A DNA stretch of 64,000 bases, from assembly GCA_023100825.1 (NCBI GenBank), contig CP095846.1, forward strand, positions 2,604,001 to 2,668,000, given 5' to 3'. Position 1 is the first letter of the stretch; each line of letters starts with the position of its first letter. Made by a program: the position numbers and the translations under genes. This DNA is from Nocardioidaceae bacterium SCSIO 66511 (GTDB lineage Bacteria; Actinomycetota; Actinomycetes; Propionibacteriales; Nocardioidaceae). Below the pieces are notes generated by a model. It made no database searches, had not been told where the DNA came from, and was given only the letters and a program-made list of their open reading frames with translations. Shown here piece by piece: positions 14,807 through 23,548 of this stretch.

Positions 14807-15493
14807 TCAAACCTCCACGTCGGGGTCGATGTTCTCGGAGCGCCGGCGTGGCTTGGCCTGCGCAACATGCTGGTGCTCTTCGCGATGGACGCGGTCGTAT
14901 TCCTTCTCGGCCTCGCGTTCGGCCTCGCGTGCCGAAGCGACCCGGGCCTTCTCTTCCTTGGCCTCCTTGCGGGCCTCGGACTTCTTCTTGTGCGGTGCGA
15001 GCACCATCGTCATGTTCCGGCCGTCCTGGCGGGGCGCCGCCTCGACGAAGCCGAGGTCGTCGACGTCTTCGGACAGACGCTGCAGCAACCGGAACCCCAG
15101 CTCGGGGCGGTGCTGCTCTCGACCGCGGAACATGATGGTGATCTTGACCTTGTCGCCCTGCCGAAGGAACCGTACGACGTGACCCTTCTTGGTGTCGTAG
15201 TCGTGCTGGTCGATCTTCGGCCGCAGCTTCATCTCTTTGATGATGGTGTTCGTCTGGTTGCGGCGGGACTCGCGCGCCTTCTGCGCTGCCTCGTACTTGA
15301 ACTTGCCGTAGTCCATGAGGCGGCACACCGGCGGCCGTGCGGTCGGGGCCACTTCAACCAGATCGAGATCTGCTTCCTGGGCCAACCGCAACGCGTCTTC
15401 GATGCGTACGATGCCGACCTGCTCGCCGTTGGGGCCGACGAGGCGGACTTCGGCTACGCGAATCCTGTCATTGACGCGCAACTCGTTGCTGAT
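14807..15493 (-). CDS. infC: Translation initiation factor IF-3 with ATC start codon
   Basis: 228 residues when started at ATC 15493. IF-3 binds the 30S subunit and rejects non-AUG starts. The N-domain has R-V-N-D-R-I-R-V and [10 protein letters not shown]. The C-domain (about 85-175) has [10 protein letters not shown]. The mature N terminus I-S-N-E-L-R-V-N-D aligns with actinobacterial I-S-T-E-P-R-I-N-D, and AGGAGG ends 4 nt before ATC. The nearest usual alternative, TTG 15481, is 16 nt from that site. An AUU-type rare start autoregulates IF-3 in E. coli; the same logic is inferred here. A charged C-terminal tail of about 45 residues extends beyond the fold, as in other actinobacteria. Confidence 0.95.
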   Translation of the reverse strand: MSNELRVNDRIRVAEVRLVGPNGEQVGIVRIEDALRLAQEADLDLVEVAPTARPPVCRLMDYGKFKYEAAQKARESRRNQTNTIIKEMKLRPKIDQHDYDTKKGHVVRFLRQGDKVKITIMFRGREQHRPELGFRLLQRLSEDVDDLGFVEAAPRQDGRNMTMVLAPHKKKSEARKEAKEEKARVASAREAEREAEKEYDRVHREEHQHVAQAKPRRRSENIDPDVEV

Positions 15494-15679
15494 GGGTCCT
15501 CCTGGTGTCCTATGAGTCTGTTGACCGCGGGGACCACCGAGGACCGATGGAGGCGTGTCGGGTGAATCCGACCGCCTGCGACGATCCGACCGAACCCGAC
15601 GACCTATGCGGTCGATGCGGGTGGGAGGTGGGCTCCACTTGTGGTTCGGACTGAAGACAGCACGAACCGGTCGCGGTCA

Positions 15680-15710
15680 AGAGTAGCAGTGGGTGGGAAC
15701 GTACGTACAA
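15680..15710 (-). promoter_or_regulatory. Candidate promoter for infC-rpmI-rplT
   Basis: On the minus strand an extended -10-like TGCTACTCT (hexamer TACTCT, 15680-15685) lies 19 bp after TTGTAC (15705-15710). The leader to infC would be about 180 nt. The spacer is long, so this is only a candidate. The rest of 15494-15744 shows no clear attenuator or known leader element. Confidence 0.3.
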
Positions 15711-15744
15711 TCGCGGGTTATTCCCCGGACCGTCGGCGGAGCGC

Positions 15745-16212
15745 TCAGGTCCAGACGTACCCGACCTCGGTGCGGGTGAGCACCGAGCCGTCGGCGCTGT
15801 GTACGAGGTCGGCGTCGGTGATCACGGTACGCACCGGCCCGGCGATGTCGACAACCACGGCCGCCGCACCCTCGGAGCGGGCGGCCTGCGCCGCCTGAGC
15901 GAACGGAACGGGTACGGGTCGCGCATCGGGATCCCACCGCTGCAGCGACTCGAGCCCGGTGAAAGCCAGCAGCGCGGTCCGACCGTCGCGGCCGGTCATC
16001 AGCACAGCGGCCATATCGGCCTGCTTATCCGAGCCGTCGGCAGCGCGCTCCCCGGCCAGCACCGCGACGACGGGCACGATGACCCGGCTGCGGGTGAGCG
16101 CAGCGAGGGCCGGACGGAGATCGCCGTGTGTCGCGTACGCCGACAGCGCGTCCGCGACGGTCTCGTCGGTCGCACCGTCGTCGTCGGGAAAGGCCGGAGT
16201 GGAGAGTGACAC
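15745..16212 (-). CDS. SseB-family protein
   Basis: About 155 residues from GTG 16212. I preferred this start because the upstream extension is arginine/serine rich, lacks family features and overlaps the divergent gene. The SseB N-terminal domain is visible: V-V-A-V-L-A-G, a T-G-R-D-G-R-T-A-L-L-A-F-T-G segment and W-D-P-D-A-R-P-V-P-V. A C-terminal V-V-V-D-I-A-G-P strand follows. Actinobacterial members occur next to infC; their role is not established. It is transcribed divergently from 16263, with 50 bp between starts. Confidence 0.75.
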   Translation of the reverse strand: MSLSTPAFPDDDGATDETVADALSAYATHGDLRPALAALTRSRVIVPVVAVLAGERAADGSDKQADMAAVLMTGRDGRTALLAFTGLESLQRWDPDARPVPVPFAQAAQAARSEGAAAVVVDIAGPVRTVITDADLVHSADGSVLTRTEVGYVWT

Positions 16213-16262
16213 CTGTGCACGGTATCTGTCGCTGATGTGGATGGGTGAGGCAGACTTGGTGC

Positions 16263-16697
16263 ATGGGTTCCTCATCGCTTGCCTGGCTGCCGTGGACGAT
16301 CCTGCTGTCGGCCGTCGGCCTGTTCGCGGCCTGGCGGGCGTACAAGAACGGCGACCGCTCGGCGGTTGTACGCCGCCTGGGCTGGGCCGTACTGCCATGG
16401 GGCCTGTACTTCATGGGGCTCATCCGCTTCACCGTGCGCGTGTTCGACGCCGTTGCCGACTGGGCGGCCGGCTTCGCTTTCAGCCCACTGGCCTGGCTCG
16501 GCGTCGGGCTCTCGGTCGTTTCGGTGCTGATGATCGGCGGCGGTGCTTTCCTGACGGGTCGGCGCAATCGCGTGCGATCCGAGGCGCCGAGCGAGGAGAA
16601 GCCGCGTAAGCAGGTGAAGGCGAAGAAGTCCGCGCCCCCGGCCGATGAGGACGTCGACGACATCGAGGCGATTCTGCGCCGCCACGGTATCGAGTAG
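16263..16697 (+). CDS. Small conserved membrane protein
   Basis: 144 residues from ATG 16263; a GTG 18 bases upstream is possible. Three hydrophobic segments (about residues 7-25, 40-60 and 75-98) are followed by a basic and acidic cytoplasmic tail ending in an amphipathic D-D-I-E-A-I-L-R-R-H-G-I-E motif. Homologues near infC in actinobacteria are sometimes labelled cellulose synthase, but no glycosyltransferase motif (D, DxD, QxxRW) is present. Function unknown. The next gene follows within 8 bp, so they may be cotranscribed. Confidence 0.75.
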   Translation: MGSSSLAWLPWTILLSAVGLFAAWRAYKNGDRSAVVRRLGWAVLPWGLYFMGLIRFTVRVFDAVADWAAGFAFSPLAWLGVGLSVVSVLMIGGGAFLTGRRNRVRSEAPSEEKPRKQVKAKKSAPPADEDVDDIEAILRRHGIE

Positions 16698-16705
16698 CAG
16701 CGCCG

Positions 16706-17377
16706 ATGCCCTACCGCGAACGCCGCTCATCGATCGAACCCGCGGTCGTGTGGTCGATCGACGGCGGCGGTGGCGGGCGCGTGCTACCCGACGGCTGCAT
16801 GGACCTGCTCTGGCTCAACCACGAGCTCGTCGTCGCGGGCCCCGACACCCGGGCGTATGTCTCGAAGGCGCCGAGGCCCGTCGTCGGGATCCGCGTCGCC
16901 GCGGGTGTACTCCCGACGGTGCTCGGCGTACCCGCCGATGAGCTGCGCAACAGGCGGGTACCACTCGCCGAGGTGTTAGGCGTACGTGAGGCGCGACGGC
17001 TCACTTCGCCAGTGGCGAGCGCTGCAGACCCCGGTGCAGAGCTGGAGCGCATCGTCGGCTCCCGGCTCGAGGAGCAGGTGCCCGATCCGGTCATGGCTTA
17101 CGTCGAGGTGCTCGCCCGAGACGGGATGCCCGTGCCCGCTGTCGCTCGGGCGATCTCGATGAGCGAGCGCCAGCTGCGACGGCGTACCCGCCAGGCATTC
17201 GGCTACGGCGTCAAGACCCTCTCCCGTATCCACCGGTTCCAGGCAGTGGTCGCGCTGGCCCGGGCGGGTGTGCCCCTTGCCGACGCAGCCGCACGTACCG
17301 GGTACGCCGACCAGCCGCACCTCGCCCGCGAGGTCCGCACGCTTGCCGGCGCCCCGATGTCCGCGCTACTGAGCTGA
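16706..17377 (+). CDS. AraC-family transcriptional regulator
   Basis: 223 residues. The N-terminal part (about 1-120) resembles the DUF6597-type sensor domain of short AraC proteins, with P-D-G-C-M-D-L-L-W near residue 28. The C-terminal part has two helix-turn-helices: V-P-A-V-A-R-A-I-S-M-S-E-R-Q-L-R-R-R-T (about 143-161) and P-L-A-D-A-A-A-R-T-G-Y-A-D-Q-P-H-L-A-R-E (about 192-211). The second carries the family's G-Y-x-D-x-x-H-x-x-R-E pattern. It converges on the VOC protein gene 15 bp away; such pairs are often functionally linked, but this is inference. Confidence 0.88.
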   Translation: MPYRERRSSIEPAVVWSIDGGGGGRVLPDGCMDLLWLNHELVVAGPDTRAYVSKAPRPVVGIRVAAGVLPTVLGVPADELRNRRVPLAEVLGVREARRLTSPVASAADPGAELERIVGSRLEEQVPDPVMAYVEVLARDGMPVPAVARAISMSERQLRRRTRQAFGYGVKTLSRIHRFQAVVALARAGVPLADAAARTGYADQPHLAREVRTLAGAPMSALLS

Positions 17378-17392
17378 CTGCGTACCTCGCGC

Positions 17393-17785
17393 TCAGAGCC
17401 AGGCGAACAGGTCGATCGAGTTGCCGTCGGGGTCCTCGATGGTGGCGTACCGCTGGCCCCACTCGGCGTCCCACGGCTTGTGCACGCCGGTGCGGCCCTC
17501 GGCGACGAACGACTCGTACGCCGCATCGACCGCCGCCGCGTCTTCGCATTTGAACGCGAGCCCGATGCGTCCGCCGCCCCGGGTCGGTTCGAAGTCGGGG
17601 AGGAAGCTCTGGATGGTCGCAACCGTGTCCCAGGCGATGCGCAAGCCGCCCGGCAGCGTCGCCTCCACATGGGGCTGGGACTCCGCGCCTTCTGCGAACT
17701 CCAGACCGAACTGGCGGTAGAACGAAAGCGTGGCGGTGAGGTCGTCGGCGATCAGGCCGATCATGTCGAGCTGTGGTGTCGTCAT
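17393..17785 (-). CDS. VOC-family (glyoxalase/bleomycin-resistance fold) protein
   Basis: 130 residues with two beta-alpha-beta-beta-beta modules: residues about 5-60 containing D-D-L-T-A-T-L-S-F-Y-R-Q-F-G-L, and about 70-130 ending in I-E-D-P-D-G-N-S-I-D-L-F. The late acidic and the F-Y-R-Q features are typical of VOC proteins that bind a metal or small ligand. Substrate unknown. Downstream neighbour of the PH-domain gene beyond a terminator-like hairpin; probably expressed separately. Confidence 0.88.
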   Translation of the reverse strand: MTTPQLDMIGLIADDLTATLSFYRQFGLEFAEGAESQPHVEATLPGGLRIAWDTVATIQSFLPDFEPTRGGGRIGLAFKCEDAAAVDAAYESFVAEGRTGVHKPWDAEWGQRYATIEDPDGNSIDLFAWL

Positions 17786-17824
17786 GGGCTCAACGTACGC
17801 AGCATGAGCGGTACGGGTCTTGAA

Positions 17825-17855
17825 CGTTTCGGCCGGATCGATCGGCGGCCGAACG
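17825..17855 (-). terminator. Hairpin at the end of the rib-his operon
   Basis: CGTTTCGGCCG (17825-17835) pairs with CGGCCGAACG (17846-17855), a 10-bp stem with one bulged T and a 10-base loop. It begins 3 bp after the stop of the PH-domain gene. There is no T tract, as is common for actinobacterial terminators. Confidence 0.6.
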
Positions 17856-17857
17856 CG

Positions 17858-18274
17858 TCATTCGTGCTCGGCAGCCTCGGCGCGTAACCGGCGGACGGCG
17901 GCACGCGCGCGAGTGCCGTCGGCGGACTGGATCGCCATCACCGCGACCGCCTCGCCGTCGGTCGTGTCGATCATCGCCCACGGCGCACCCCGCCCGAGTT
18001 CGATCGAGATCACCTCGGCCCATTCCAGGTCGTACCGGCGATATCCGTTCAGGATGTGTACGCCCTGGTCGTCGGTACGTACCCGCGTACGACCGATGCC
18101 GTGGAGGATGGCGAGTGCTCCGAGGAACACTGCGAGCAGCGTGATCAGCTGCGGCGGTGTCACGCTGTCGCGTACGTCTGCCGGGAGCGCGAACGTGATC
18201 ACCAGGAACATCACGAGGAAGCACCCGGACGCGACGTACGCGACGATGCGAGCCCCGATCGGCCGGTACGTCAC
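17858..18274 (-). CDS. PH-domain membrane protein
   Basis: 138 residues. Two N-terminal transmembrane segments (about 8-28 and 42-60) are followed by a bacterial PH (bPH2-like) domain starting R-T-R-V-R-T-D-D-Q-G-V-H-I-L-N-G-Y-R-R-Y-D and ending in a charged helix. Members of this family follow hisG in many actinobacterial rib-his operons. Function unknown; a membrane-bound protein-binding role is possible. Gap to hisG is 7 bp, so it is the last gene under the FMN riboswitch. Confidence 0.8.
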   Translation of the reverse strand: MTYRPIGARIVAYVASGCFLVMFLVITFALPADVRDSVTPPQLITLLAVFLGALAILHGIGRTRVRTDDQGVHILNGYRRYDLEWAEVISIELGRGAPWAMIDTTDGEAVAVMAIQSADGTRARAAVRRLRAEAAEHE

Positions 18275-18281
18275 GACAGAC

Positions 18282-19127
18282 TCATAACCGGCACGCGAGG
18301 ATGTCGGTGACGAGAGTGCCCCGCGCGCCGAGCTGCCACAGCTCGTCCATGACCTTCTGGGCGGCGTCGCGCGGCACCATCGACCGAACCGCGACCCACC
18401 CTTCGCGATGAAGCGGCGAGACCGTCGGCGACTCGATGCCCGGCGTCAGCGCGACCGCGCGCTCCACCTGCTCGACGCGGATGTCGTAGTCCATCATCAC
18501 GTATGCCCGGGCAACGAGGACACCTTGCACTCGGCGCTCGAACACGTCGTACGCATCCGAGCTCTCCTTGCCGCGCGGGCGGATGAGCACCGCCTCGGAC
18601 TCGAGGATCGGATCGCCGATCACCTCGAGGCCCGCCTGGCGCAAGGTGCTGCCGGTCTCGACGACATCGGCGATCGCATCGGCGACCCCGAGCCGGATGG
18701 CCGACTCGACCGCACCGTCGAGGCGTACGACATCGGCCGCCACGCCGCGCTCGGCGAGGTAGGCCCGGACGACCAGGGCGTACGAGGTGGCGATGCGGCG
18801 ACCGTCGAACTCGGCGATGTCGCTCATCGTGCCGGCGGGCACGGCGAATCGGAAGCTCGACCTGCCGAACCCCAGCGCCCTGACCTCATCGGCGGCAGCA
18901 CCCGAGTCGTGCAACAGGTCACGGCCCGTGATGCCGACGTCGAGGGTTCCGGCGCCGACGTACACGGCGATGTCTCGTGGCCGGAGGTAGAAGAACTCGA
19001 CGTCGTTGTCGGTGTCTCGGATCACCAGGTCACGGCTACTGCGACGCTGGCGGTAACCGGCCTCGGTCAACATCTCGACGGCGGCGTCGGCGAGCGCCCC
19101 CTTGTTGGGGACGGCGATCTTCAGCAT
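18282..19127 (-). CDS. hisG: ATP phosphoribosyltransferase (long form)
   Basis: 281 residues. First histidine step: ATP plus PRPP to phosphoribosyl-ATP. The N-terminal M-L-K-I-A-V-P-N-K-G-A-L start and the P-loop-like D-I-V-E-T-G-S-T-L-R-Q-A-G (about 158) PRPP site are clear. The C-terminal 80 residues form the ACT-like histidine-sensing domain, so no HisZ is needed and feedback inhibition is expected. It lies 23 bp after hisE at the distal end of the riboflavin operon, apart from any other his genes. Confidence 0.96.
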   Translation of the reverse strand: MLKIAVPNKGALADAAVEMLTEAGYRQRRSSRDLVIRDTDNDVEFFYLRPRDIAVYVGAGTLDVGITGRDLLHDSGAAADEVRALGFGRSSFRFAVPAGTMSDIAEFDGRRIATSYALVVRAYLAERGVAADVVRLDGAVESAIRLGVADAIADVVETGSTLRQAGLEVIGDPILESEAVLIRPRGKESSDAYDVFERRVQGVLVARAYVMMDYDIRVEQVERAVALTPGIESPTVSPLHREGWVAVRSMVPRDAAQKVMDELWQLGARGTLVTDILACRL

Positions 19128-19150
19128 GGGAAGTCCGTTTCGGTGAAGTC

Positions 19151-19414
19151 TCAGAGGTGCTCGTACACGTCGTCGAGGCTCAAGTCGAGGCTCAACATCA
19201 GCACCTGCGTGTGGTACAGCAGCTGGCTGATCTCCTCGGCCGCGCGCTCACGCGACTCATGCTCGGCGGCCATCCACGACTCGGCCGCCTCCTCGACGAG
19301 CTTCTTGCCGATCGAATGGACCCCGGCGTCGAGCGCCGCGACCGTACCGGAACCGCTGGGCCTCGTCTCGGCGCGCTCGGCGAGCTCGGCGAACAGACCA
19401 TCGAACGTCTTCAC
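19151..19414 (-). CDS. hisE: Phosphoribosyl-ATP pyrophosphatase
   Basis: 87 residues, all-alpha MazG-like fold. Second histidine step, hydrolysing PR-ATP to PR-AMP. Conserved E-E-A-A-E-S (about 41-46) and E-E-I-S-Q-L-L-Y-H (about 60-68) provide the Mg-binding acidic residues. Not fused to HisI, as is usual in actinobacteria. GTG start; 27 bp after ribH and 23 bp before hisG. Confidence 0.95.
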   Translation of the reverse strand: MKTFDGLFAELAERAETRPSGSGTVAALDAGVHSIGKKLVEEAAESWMAAEHESRERAAEEISQLLYHTQVLMLSLDLSLDDVYEHL

Positions 19415-19441
19415 TCGTGCAACCCTAATGGGCGCTCCGCG

Positions 19442-19921
19442 CTAGTGGTCGCGGAGGCTCCGCAGCGTGAGCAGGGTGGCGACCGCCGCCTCGGCCGCCT
19501 CGCGCCCTTTGTCCTCGCGGCTGCCGGCCAACCCGGCACGGTCAAGAGCCTGTTGCTCGTCATCGCAGGTCAACAGTCCGAAGCCGATCGGCACACCGGA
19601 GTCGAGCGCGACCCGGCTCAGACCGTCGGTCGTCGCCGCGCTCACGTACTCGAAATGGGGCGTGCCGCCACGGATCACCACGCCCAGCGCAATGATCGCG
19701 TCTCGGCCGAGTCCGGCGAGCTTTCGTGCGACCACCGGCAGCTCGAACGAGCCGGGTACGCGCACGACCTCTGGGTTCGCGATGCCCATCCCCTGCAGCG
19801 CGTCGGTCGCTCCGGCCACCAGGCCGTCCATCACCGTCTTGTGCCACGACGCCGCGACAATGCTGACCCGCAGCCTCGATGCATCCAGCCCGCTGAAGTC
19901 GGGCGCGCCTTCACCGCTCAT
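19442..19921 (-). CDS. ribH: 6,7-dimethyl-8-ribityllumazine synthase
   Basis: 159 residues. It condenses 5-amino-6-ribitylaminouracil with 3,4-dihydroxy-2-butanone 4-phosphate and assembles as a pentamer or icosahedral shell. P-G-S-F-E-L-P (about 55-61) and [14 protein letters not shown] (about 80-93, catalytic His) are characteristic. T-C-D-D-E-Q-Q-A (about 120) is also conserved. Three bases separate it from the ribBA stop. Confidence 0.97.
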   Translation of the reverse strand: MSGEGAPDFSGLDASRLRVSIVAASWHKTVMDGLVAGATDALQGMGIANPEVVRVPGSFELPVVARKLAGLGRDAIIALGVVIRGGTPHFEYVSAATTDGLSRVALDSGVPIGFGLLTCDDEQQALDRAGLAGSREDKGREAAEAAVATLLTLRSLRDH

Positions 19922-19924
19922 CGT

Positions 19925-21157
19925 CTACTCCTCCGCTTCGGCTGTCGCAAGGTCGGGAAGATCATGGCCCATCCGCTCGGCCTTCGTCTGCAGATAGCGC
20001 CGGTTGTGCTCGGTCGGCCTGATCGCGAGGGGTACCCGCTCGTCGACTGCGACACCGTACGAGACGAGCGCGGTGATCTTGTCCGGATTGTTTGTGAGCA
20101 GACGGACCGACGAGACGCCGAGATCTCGCAGGATCTGCGCGCCCGTGCCGTAGTCGCGTCCGTCGGCAGGCAGGCCGAGCTCGAGGTTGGCCTCGACCGT
20201 GTCGTGCCCCTGATCCTGCAGGGCGTACGCCCGCAGCTTGTGCAGCAGGCCGATGCCACGTCCCTCGTGTCCGCGCAGGTAGACGACCACCCCGCGCCCG
20301 GCCGCGGTCGTCGCCGCCATCGAGGCCTGCAGCTGAGGCCCGCAGTCGCAGCGCTGCGAGCCGAACGTGTCACCTGTCAGACATTCCGAATGCACGCGGG
20401 TGAGTACGCTCGTGCCGTCGCCGACGTCGCCGTACACCAGCGCAAGATGCTCCGTGTCGTCGATCTCGTTGCGATAGCCGTACACCTCGAAGGTGCCGAA
20501 CTCCGTCGGTAGCTGAGTGTGCGTCTCGCGGACGACCTGCGACTCGTGTCGCCGCCGGTACGTGATGAGATCTTCGATCGAGACCATCGCGAGCCCGTGC
20601 TCGTCCGCGAACGCGCGCAGCGCCTCGGCGCGCATCATGGTGCCGTCGTCGTGCACTATCTCGGCGATCACTCCCGCAGGCGTCAGACCCGCGAGGCGGG
20701 CCAGATCGACAGCCGCCTCAGTGTGCCCGGCACGTGCGAGCACACCTCCCTCCCGGTAGCGCAGCGGCAGGATGTGCCCGGGCTGAACCAGTTCGAACGG
20801 CTCGGTCGCCGAGTCGGCGAGCACCCGAACGGTTCTCGTCCGATCGGCCGCCGAGATACCGGTCGTGATGCCGTCGCGTGCGTCGATCGAGATCGTGTAC
20901 GCGGTGCGCATCCGCTCGCGGTTGTGCGGTGTCATCAGCGGGATCGCGAGCCGGTCGAGGGTCTCGCCGGTGATCGGCGCGCAGACCAGGCCGCTGGTGT
21001 GCCGGACCAGGAAGGCCATCAACTCGGGCGTCGCCTTGCTCGCGGCGAAGATCAGATCGCCCTCGTTCTCGCGGTTCTCGTCGTCGACAACGACGACTGC
21101 ACGCCCGGCGCCCATTTCCTCGACCGCCCGCTCGATCGGATCCAGTGTCACCGTCAT
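19925..21157 (-). CDS. ribBA: Bifunctional DHBP synthase / GTP cyclohydrolase II
   Basis: 410 residues from ATG 21157, with GAGG six bases upstream. The N-terminal RibB half has [11 protein letters not shown] (about 24-34) and R-x-G-H-T-E-A-A-V-D. The C-terminal RibA half has zinc site [14 protein letters not shown] and R-G-H-E-G-R-G-I-G. Both sets of catalytic residues are present, so it should make both precursors: dihydroxybutanone phosphate from ribulose 5-phosphate and the pyrimidine from GTP. It overlaps the ribM stop by 4 bp. Confidence 0.97.
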   Translation of the reverse strand: MTVTLDPIERAVEEMGAGRAVVVVDDENRENEGDLIFAASKATPELMAFLVRHTSGLVCAPITGETLDRLAIPLMTPHNRERMRTAYTISIDARDGITTGISAADRTRTVRVLADSATEPFELVQPGHILPLRYREGGVLARAGHTEAAVDLARLAGLTPAGVIAEIVHDDGTMMRAEALRAFADEHGLAMVSIEDLITYRRRHESQVVRETHTQLPTEFGTFEVYGYRNEIDDTEHLALVYGDVGDGTSVLTRVHSECLTGDTFGSQRCDCGPQLQASMAATTAAGRGVVVYLRGHEGRGIGLLHKLRAYALQDQGHDTVEANLELGLPADGRDYGTGAQILRDLGVSSVRLLTNNPDKITALVSYGVAVDERVPLAIRPTEHNRRYLQTKAERMGHDLPDLATAEAEE

Positions 21158-21828
21158 GCCGTCACCTCTCTTGCCGCCGGGTCGACGGCAGCGCGCCTGG
21201 CCCGCAGCCAGGCGACGAACCCGTAAACGCAGAACGCGCCGTACACCAGATACAAGGCGGCAGACGGGTAGTACTCCGCTCGCACCAGCAGCGGAACACC
21301 GACCGCATCGACGGCGATCCAGATCAGCCAGAACTCGATCCAACCGCGCGCCATCCCGTACGTCGCGAGGATGCTGCCGGTGAGGATCCACGCGTCCGCA
21401 AGCGGGCCCCACGACCCGAGCGCACGCAGTGTCGGATAGAAGACCGCGATACCGAGGACAGCGAGAACGGCGAGCTCCACCCAACCGCGCCGCCCGGCCC
21501 AGCCGGGTACGATCGCGCGCCCGTCGTCGGACTCTCGTTCGGCTCGACGCTGCCGCCAGCGCTGCCATCCGTAGATGCTGACCGCCATGAAGAACACCTG
21601 GCGCCCGGCCTGGCCCCACAGGTCATGGACTTGCGGTTTCGACAGGACGCCGCCGACGAAGACGGTGAACAGGATCAGGTTGCCGATGATGCCCACCGGC
21701 CAGGCCGCCACGAGCCGGCGACTGCCGAGCAACGCGCTGGCGATGCCGAATCCGTTGCCGACGATCTCCCGTACGAGCAGGGTGCCGCCGCCGATCGCGA
21801 TGGTTCCTTCGAGCAGCCAGTCCAACAT
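21154..21828 (-). CDS. ribM: PnuC-fold riboflavin transporter
   Basis: 224 residues from ATG 21828 (AAGGA six bases upstream; the ATG three bases earlier is too close). Seven or so hydrophobic segments with the PnuC-family W-x-x-Y-x-W-x-x-W pattern seen as Y-G-W-Q-R-W. PnuC-family proteins carry nicotinamide riboside, but those placed between ribE and ribBA in actinobacteria (RibM/PnuX of Corynebacterium and Streptomyces davaonensis) are riboflavin facilitators. The identical order ribE-ribM-ribBA-ribH and the upstream FMN riboswitch support that here. Substrate is inferred from context, not from residues. Confidence 0.88.
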   Translation of the reverse strand: MLDWLLEGTIAIGGGTLLVREIVGNGFGIASALLGSRRLVAAWPVGIIGNLILFTVFVGGVLSKPQVHDLWGQAGRQVFFMAVSIYGWQRWRQRRAERESDDGRAIVPGWAGRRGWVELAVLAVLGIAVFYPTLRALGSWGPLADAWILTGSILATYGMARGWIEFWLIWIAVDAVGVPLLVRAEYYPSAALYLVYGAFCVYGFVAWLRARRAAVDPAAREVTA

Positions 21829-22430
21829 CATGAGTCCTTGTGGGTGAGGAGCCGTTCGACGTACTTCGCGAGCACGTCGACCTCGAGATTGACCGGGTCG
21901 CCGACGCCCTTGATGCCGAGCGTCGTCGCGCGCAGCGTCTCGGGTATCAGTGAAACGGTGAACGCCGGAACGTCGTCGTCTATGCCGACGACCGTCAGCG
22001 AGGTGCCGTCGACGGTGATCGAGCCCTTCTCGACCACGTACCTGGTGAGCTCGCTCGGAAGCTCGATGGTCACCACTTCCCAGTGCTCGCTGGGCGTACG
22101 CTGTGTGATCCGCCCCGTACCGTCGACGTGGCCCTGGACGATGTGACCGCCGAGTCGATCTCCCACCGCAGTTGCGCGTTCGAGGTTCACCCGGTCTCCC
22201 GGCGCGAGTCCGGCGAGCGCGGTGCGTACGAGCGTCTCCCGCATCACGTCGGCGGTGAACGCGCCGCTGTCGCGCTCGACGACCGTCAGACAACAACCGT
22301 TGACGGCGATTGAATCTCCGTGACCGACGTCGCCGGTGACGATCGGACCTCCTACCGTGAGCCGGACGGCGTCGCCCTGGTCGGTGAGCTGCTCGACGGT
22401 GCCGAGCTCCTCGACGATACCGGTGAACAT
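21828..22430 (-). CDS. ribE: Riboflavin synthase alpha chain
   Basis: 200 residues. It dismutates two lumazine molecules to riboflavin as a homotrimer. Two homologous lumazine-binding barrels are visible: M-F-T-G-I-V-E-E-L-G with N-G-C-C-L-T-V in the first, and G-H-I-V-Q-G-H-V-D with D-G-T-S-L-T-V in the second (from about residue 98). Length is typical. ATG 22430 overlaps the ribD stop by one base, and the stop overlaps the ribM start. Confidence 0.97.
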   Translation of the reverse strand: MFTGIVEELGTVEQLTDQGDAVRLTVGGPIVTGDVGHGDSIAVNGCCLTVVERDSGAFTADVMRETLVRTALAGLAPGDRVNLERATAVGDRLGGHIVQGHVDGTGRITQRTPSEHWEVVTIELPSELTRYVVEKGSITVDGTSLTVVGIDDDVPAFTVSLIPETLRATTLGIKGVGDPVNLEVDVLAKYVERLLTHKDS

Positions 22431-23467
22431 CAGGCCGTCTCCTTCGATTGCGCCGCTCGTCGCGGCCGGGCGGTGATTCGTACGTCGTTGCCGACTGTCG
22501 TCACGTCCACCGGATCGAGGTGCCAGGCGTCGCCGATCGTCGTGACGGCGGGCGTCTGTAACGCCGAGAGCCCAGATCCCAACAGCATCGGCGCAACGTA
22601 GGCGATCACCTCGTCGACGACACCCGCCTCGAGGAACGCGCCGGCCAGCGTCGGGCCGCCCTCGAGCCACACGTCGCGGATGCCGTCTGCGTACAGCGTC
22701 GACAGCGCCGCGTGTACGTCGCGGGTGGCGAGGTGACGGGTCGGTGCCTCGTCGTTCCAGATGTTGCGGTCGGCGGGTACGTCGCGCTCGCCGACCACGA
22801 CCCGCAGCGGCTGTGTGGCCACCGGGACATCGTGGTCGTCTCGCACACTCAATCGCGGGTTGTCGACCAGCACCGTGCCGGTGCCGACCACGATCGCGTC
22901 GGCGTTCGCCCGCAGCCGATGCGTGTCCCGACGCGACTCCGGTCCGGAGATCCAGCGGCTCGTGCCGTCGCTCGCCGCGCTGCGACCGTCGATCGTCGCG
23001 GCGAGTTTCCACGTCACGAACGGCCGCTGCCAACGTATCGACTCGGTCCAATGCTCGTTCAGCTCGTACGCCTCGGCTTCGAGTACGCCGCCTTCGACGT
23101 CGATGCCTGCCGCCGCGAGGCGGGCCGCGCCTCCGGTCGCCTGGTCGGTCGGCTCCGCCTGCGCGTACACGACCCTTCGTACGCCGGCCTCGATCAGCGC
23201 CTCGCTGCACGGTCCGGTACGCCCGGTGTGGTTGCAGGGTTCGAGCGTGACCACCGCCGTTGCGCCGACTGCGCGCTCACCTGCCCGGGTCAGCGCGTCG
23301 ACCTCGGCATGCGGTGTGCCGGATCCGTTGTGCACGCCGACCGCGATCGTGCGGCCATCGTCGGCGAGCAGCACACAACCGACGCGAGGGTTCGGATGGG
23401 TGCGTACGGACTCGCGCGCGGTACGCAGCGCATCGCGCATCGCCAGCGTCTCGGTGTGGCTTGCCAC
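22430..23467 (-). CDS. ribD: Diaminohydroxyphosphoribosylaminopyrimidine deaminase / reductase
   Basis: 345 residues from GTG 23467, with GGGAGG six bases upstream. The N-terminal cytidine-deaminase-like domain has H-A-E (zinc His and catalytic Glu, about 52-54) and P-C-x-H-T-G-R-T-G-P-C. The C-terminal reductase domain starts around F-V-T-W-K-L-A-A-T-I-D-G-R and binds NADPH near G-T-G-T-V-L-V-D-N-P. It performs the second and third steps of riboflavin synthesis. First gene after the FMN riboswitch. Confidence 0.96.
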   Translation of the reverse strand: MASHTETLAMRDALRTARESVRTHPNPRVGCVLLADDGRTIAVGVHNGSGTPHAEVDALTRAGERAVGATAVVTLEPCNHTGRTGPCSEALIEAGVRRVVYAQAEPTDQATGGAARLAAAGIDVEGGVLEAEAYELNEHWTESIRWQRPFVTWKLAATIDGRSAASDGTSRWISGPESRRDTHRLRANADAIVVGTGTVLVDNPRLSVRDDHDVPVATQPLRVVVGERDVPADRNIWNDEAPTRHLATRDVHAALSTLYADGIRDVWLEGGPTLAGAFLEAGVVDEVIAYVAPMLLGSGLSALQTPAVTTIGDAWHLDPVDVTTVGNDVRITARPRRAAQSKETA

Positions 23468-23524
23468 CGGTCGCCTCCCGTCGTCACCGATCGGGCTCCG
23501 GGGCGATGTCGCCGCTGCGCGACG

Positions 23525-23548
23525 AGTCGGCCGACGATACGGCCGACT
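23525..23548 (-). other. Hairpin in the FMN riboswitch expression platform
   Basis: AGTCGGCC and GGCCGACT form a perfect 8-bp stem around an 8-base loop, directly 3' of the aptamer on the minus strand. A second small stem (GTCGC...GCGAC) follows. No T tract is seen, so regulation could act on translation or by Rho rather than by a classical terminator. Confidence 0.55.

Noticed and set aside
18977-20512. 511-codon open frame on the plus strand across hisG-hisE-ribH-ribBA
   Set aside because: It crosses four recognised genes in antisense and has no recognisable motif or ribosome site.
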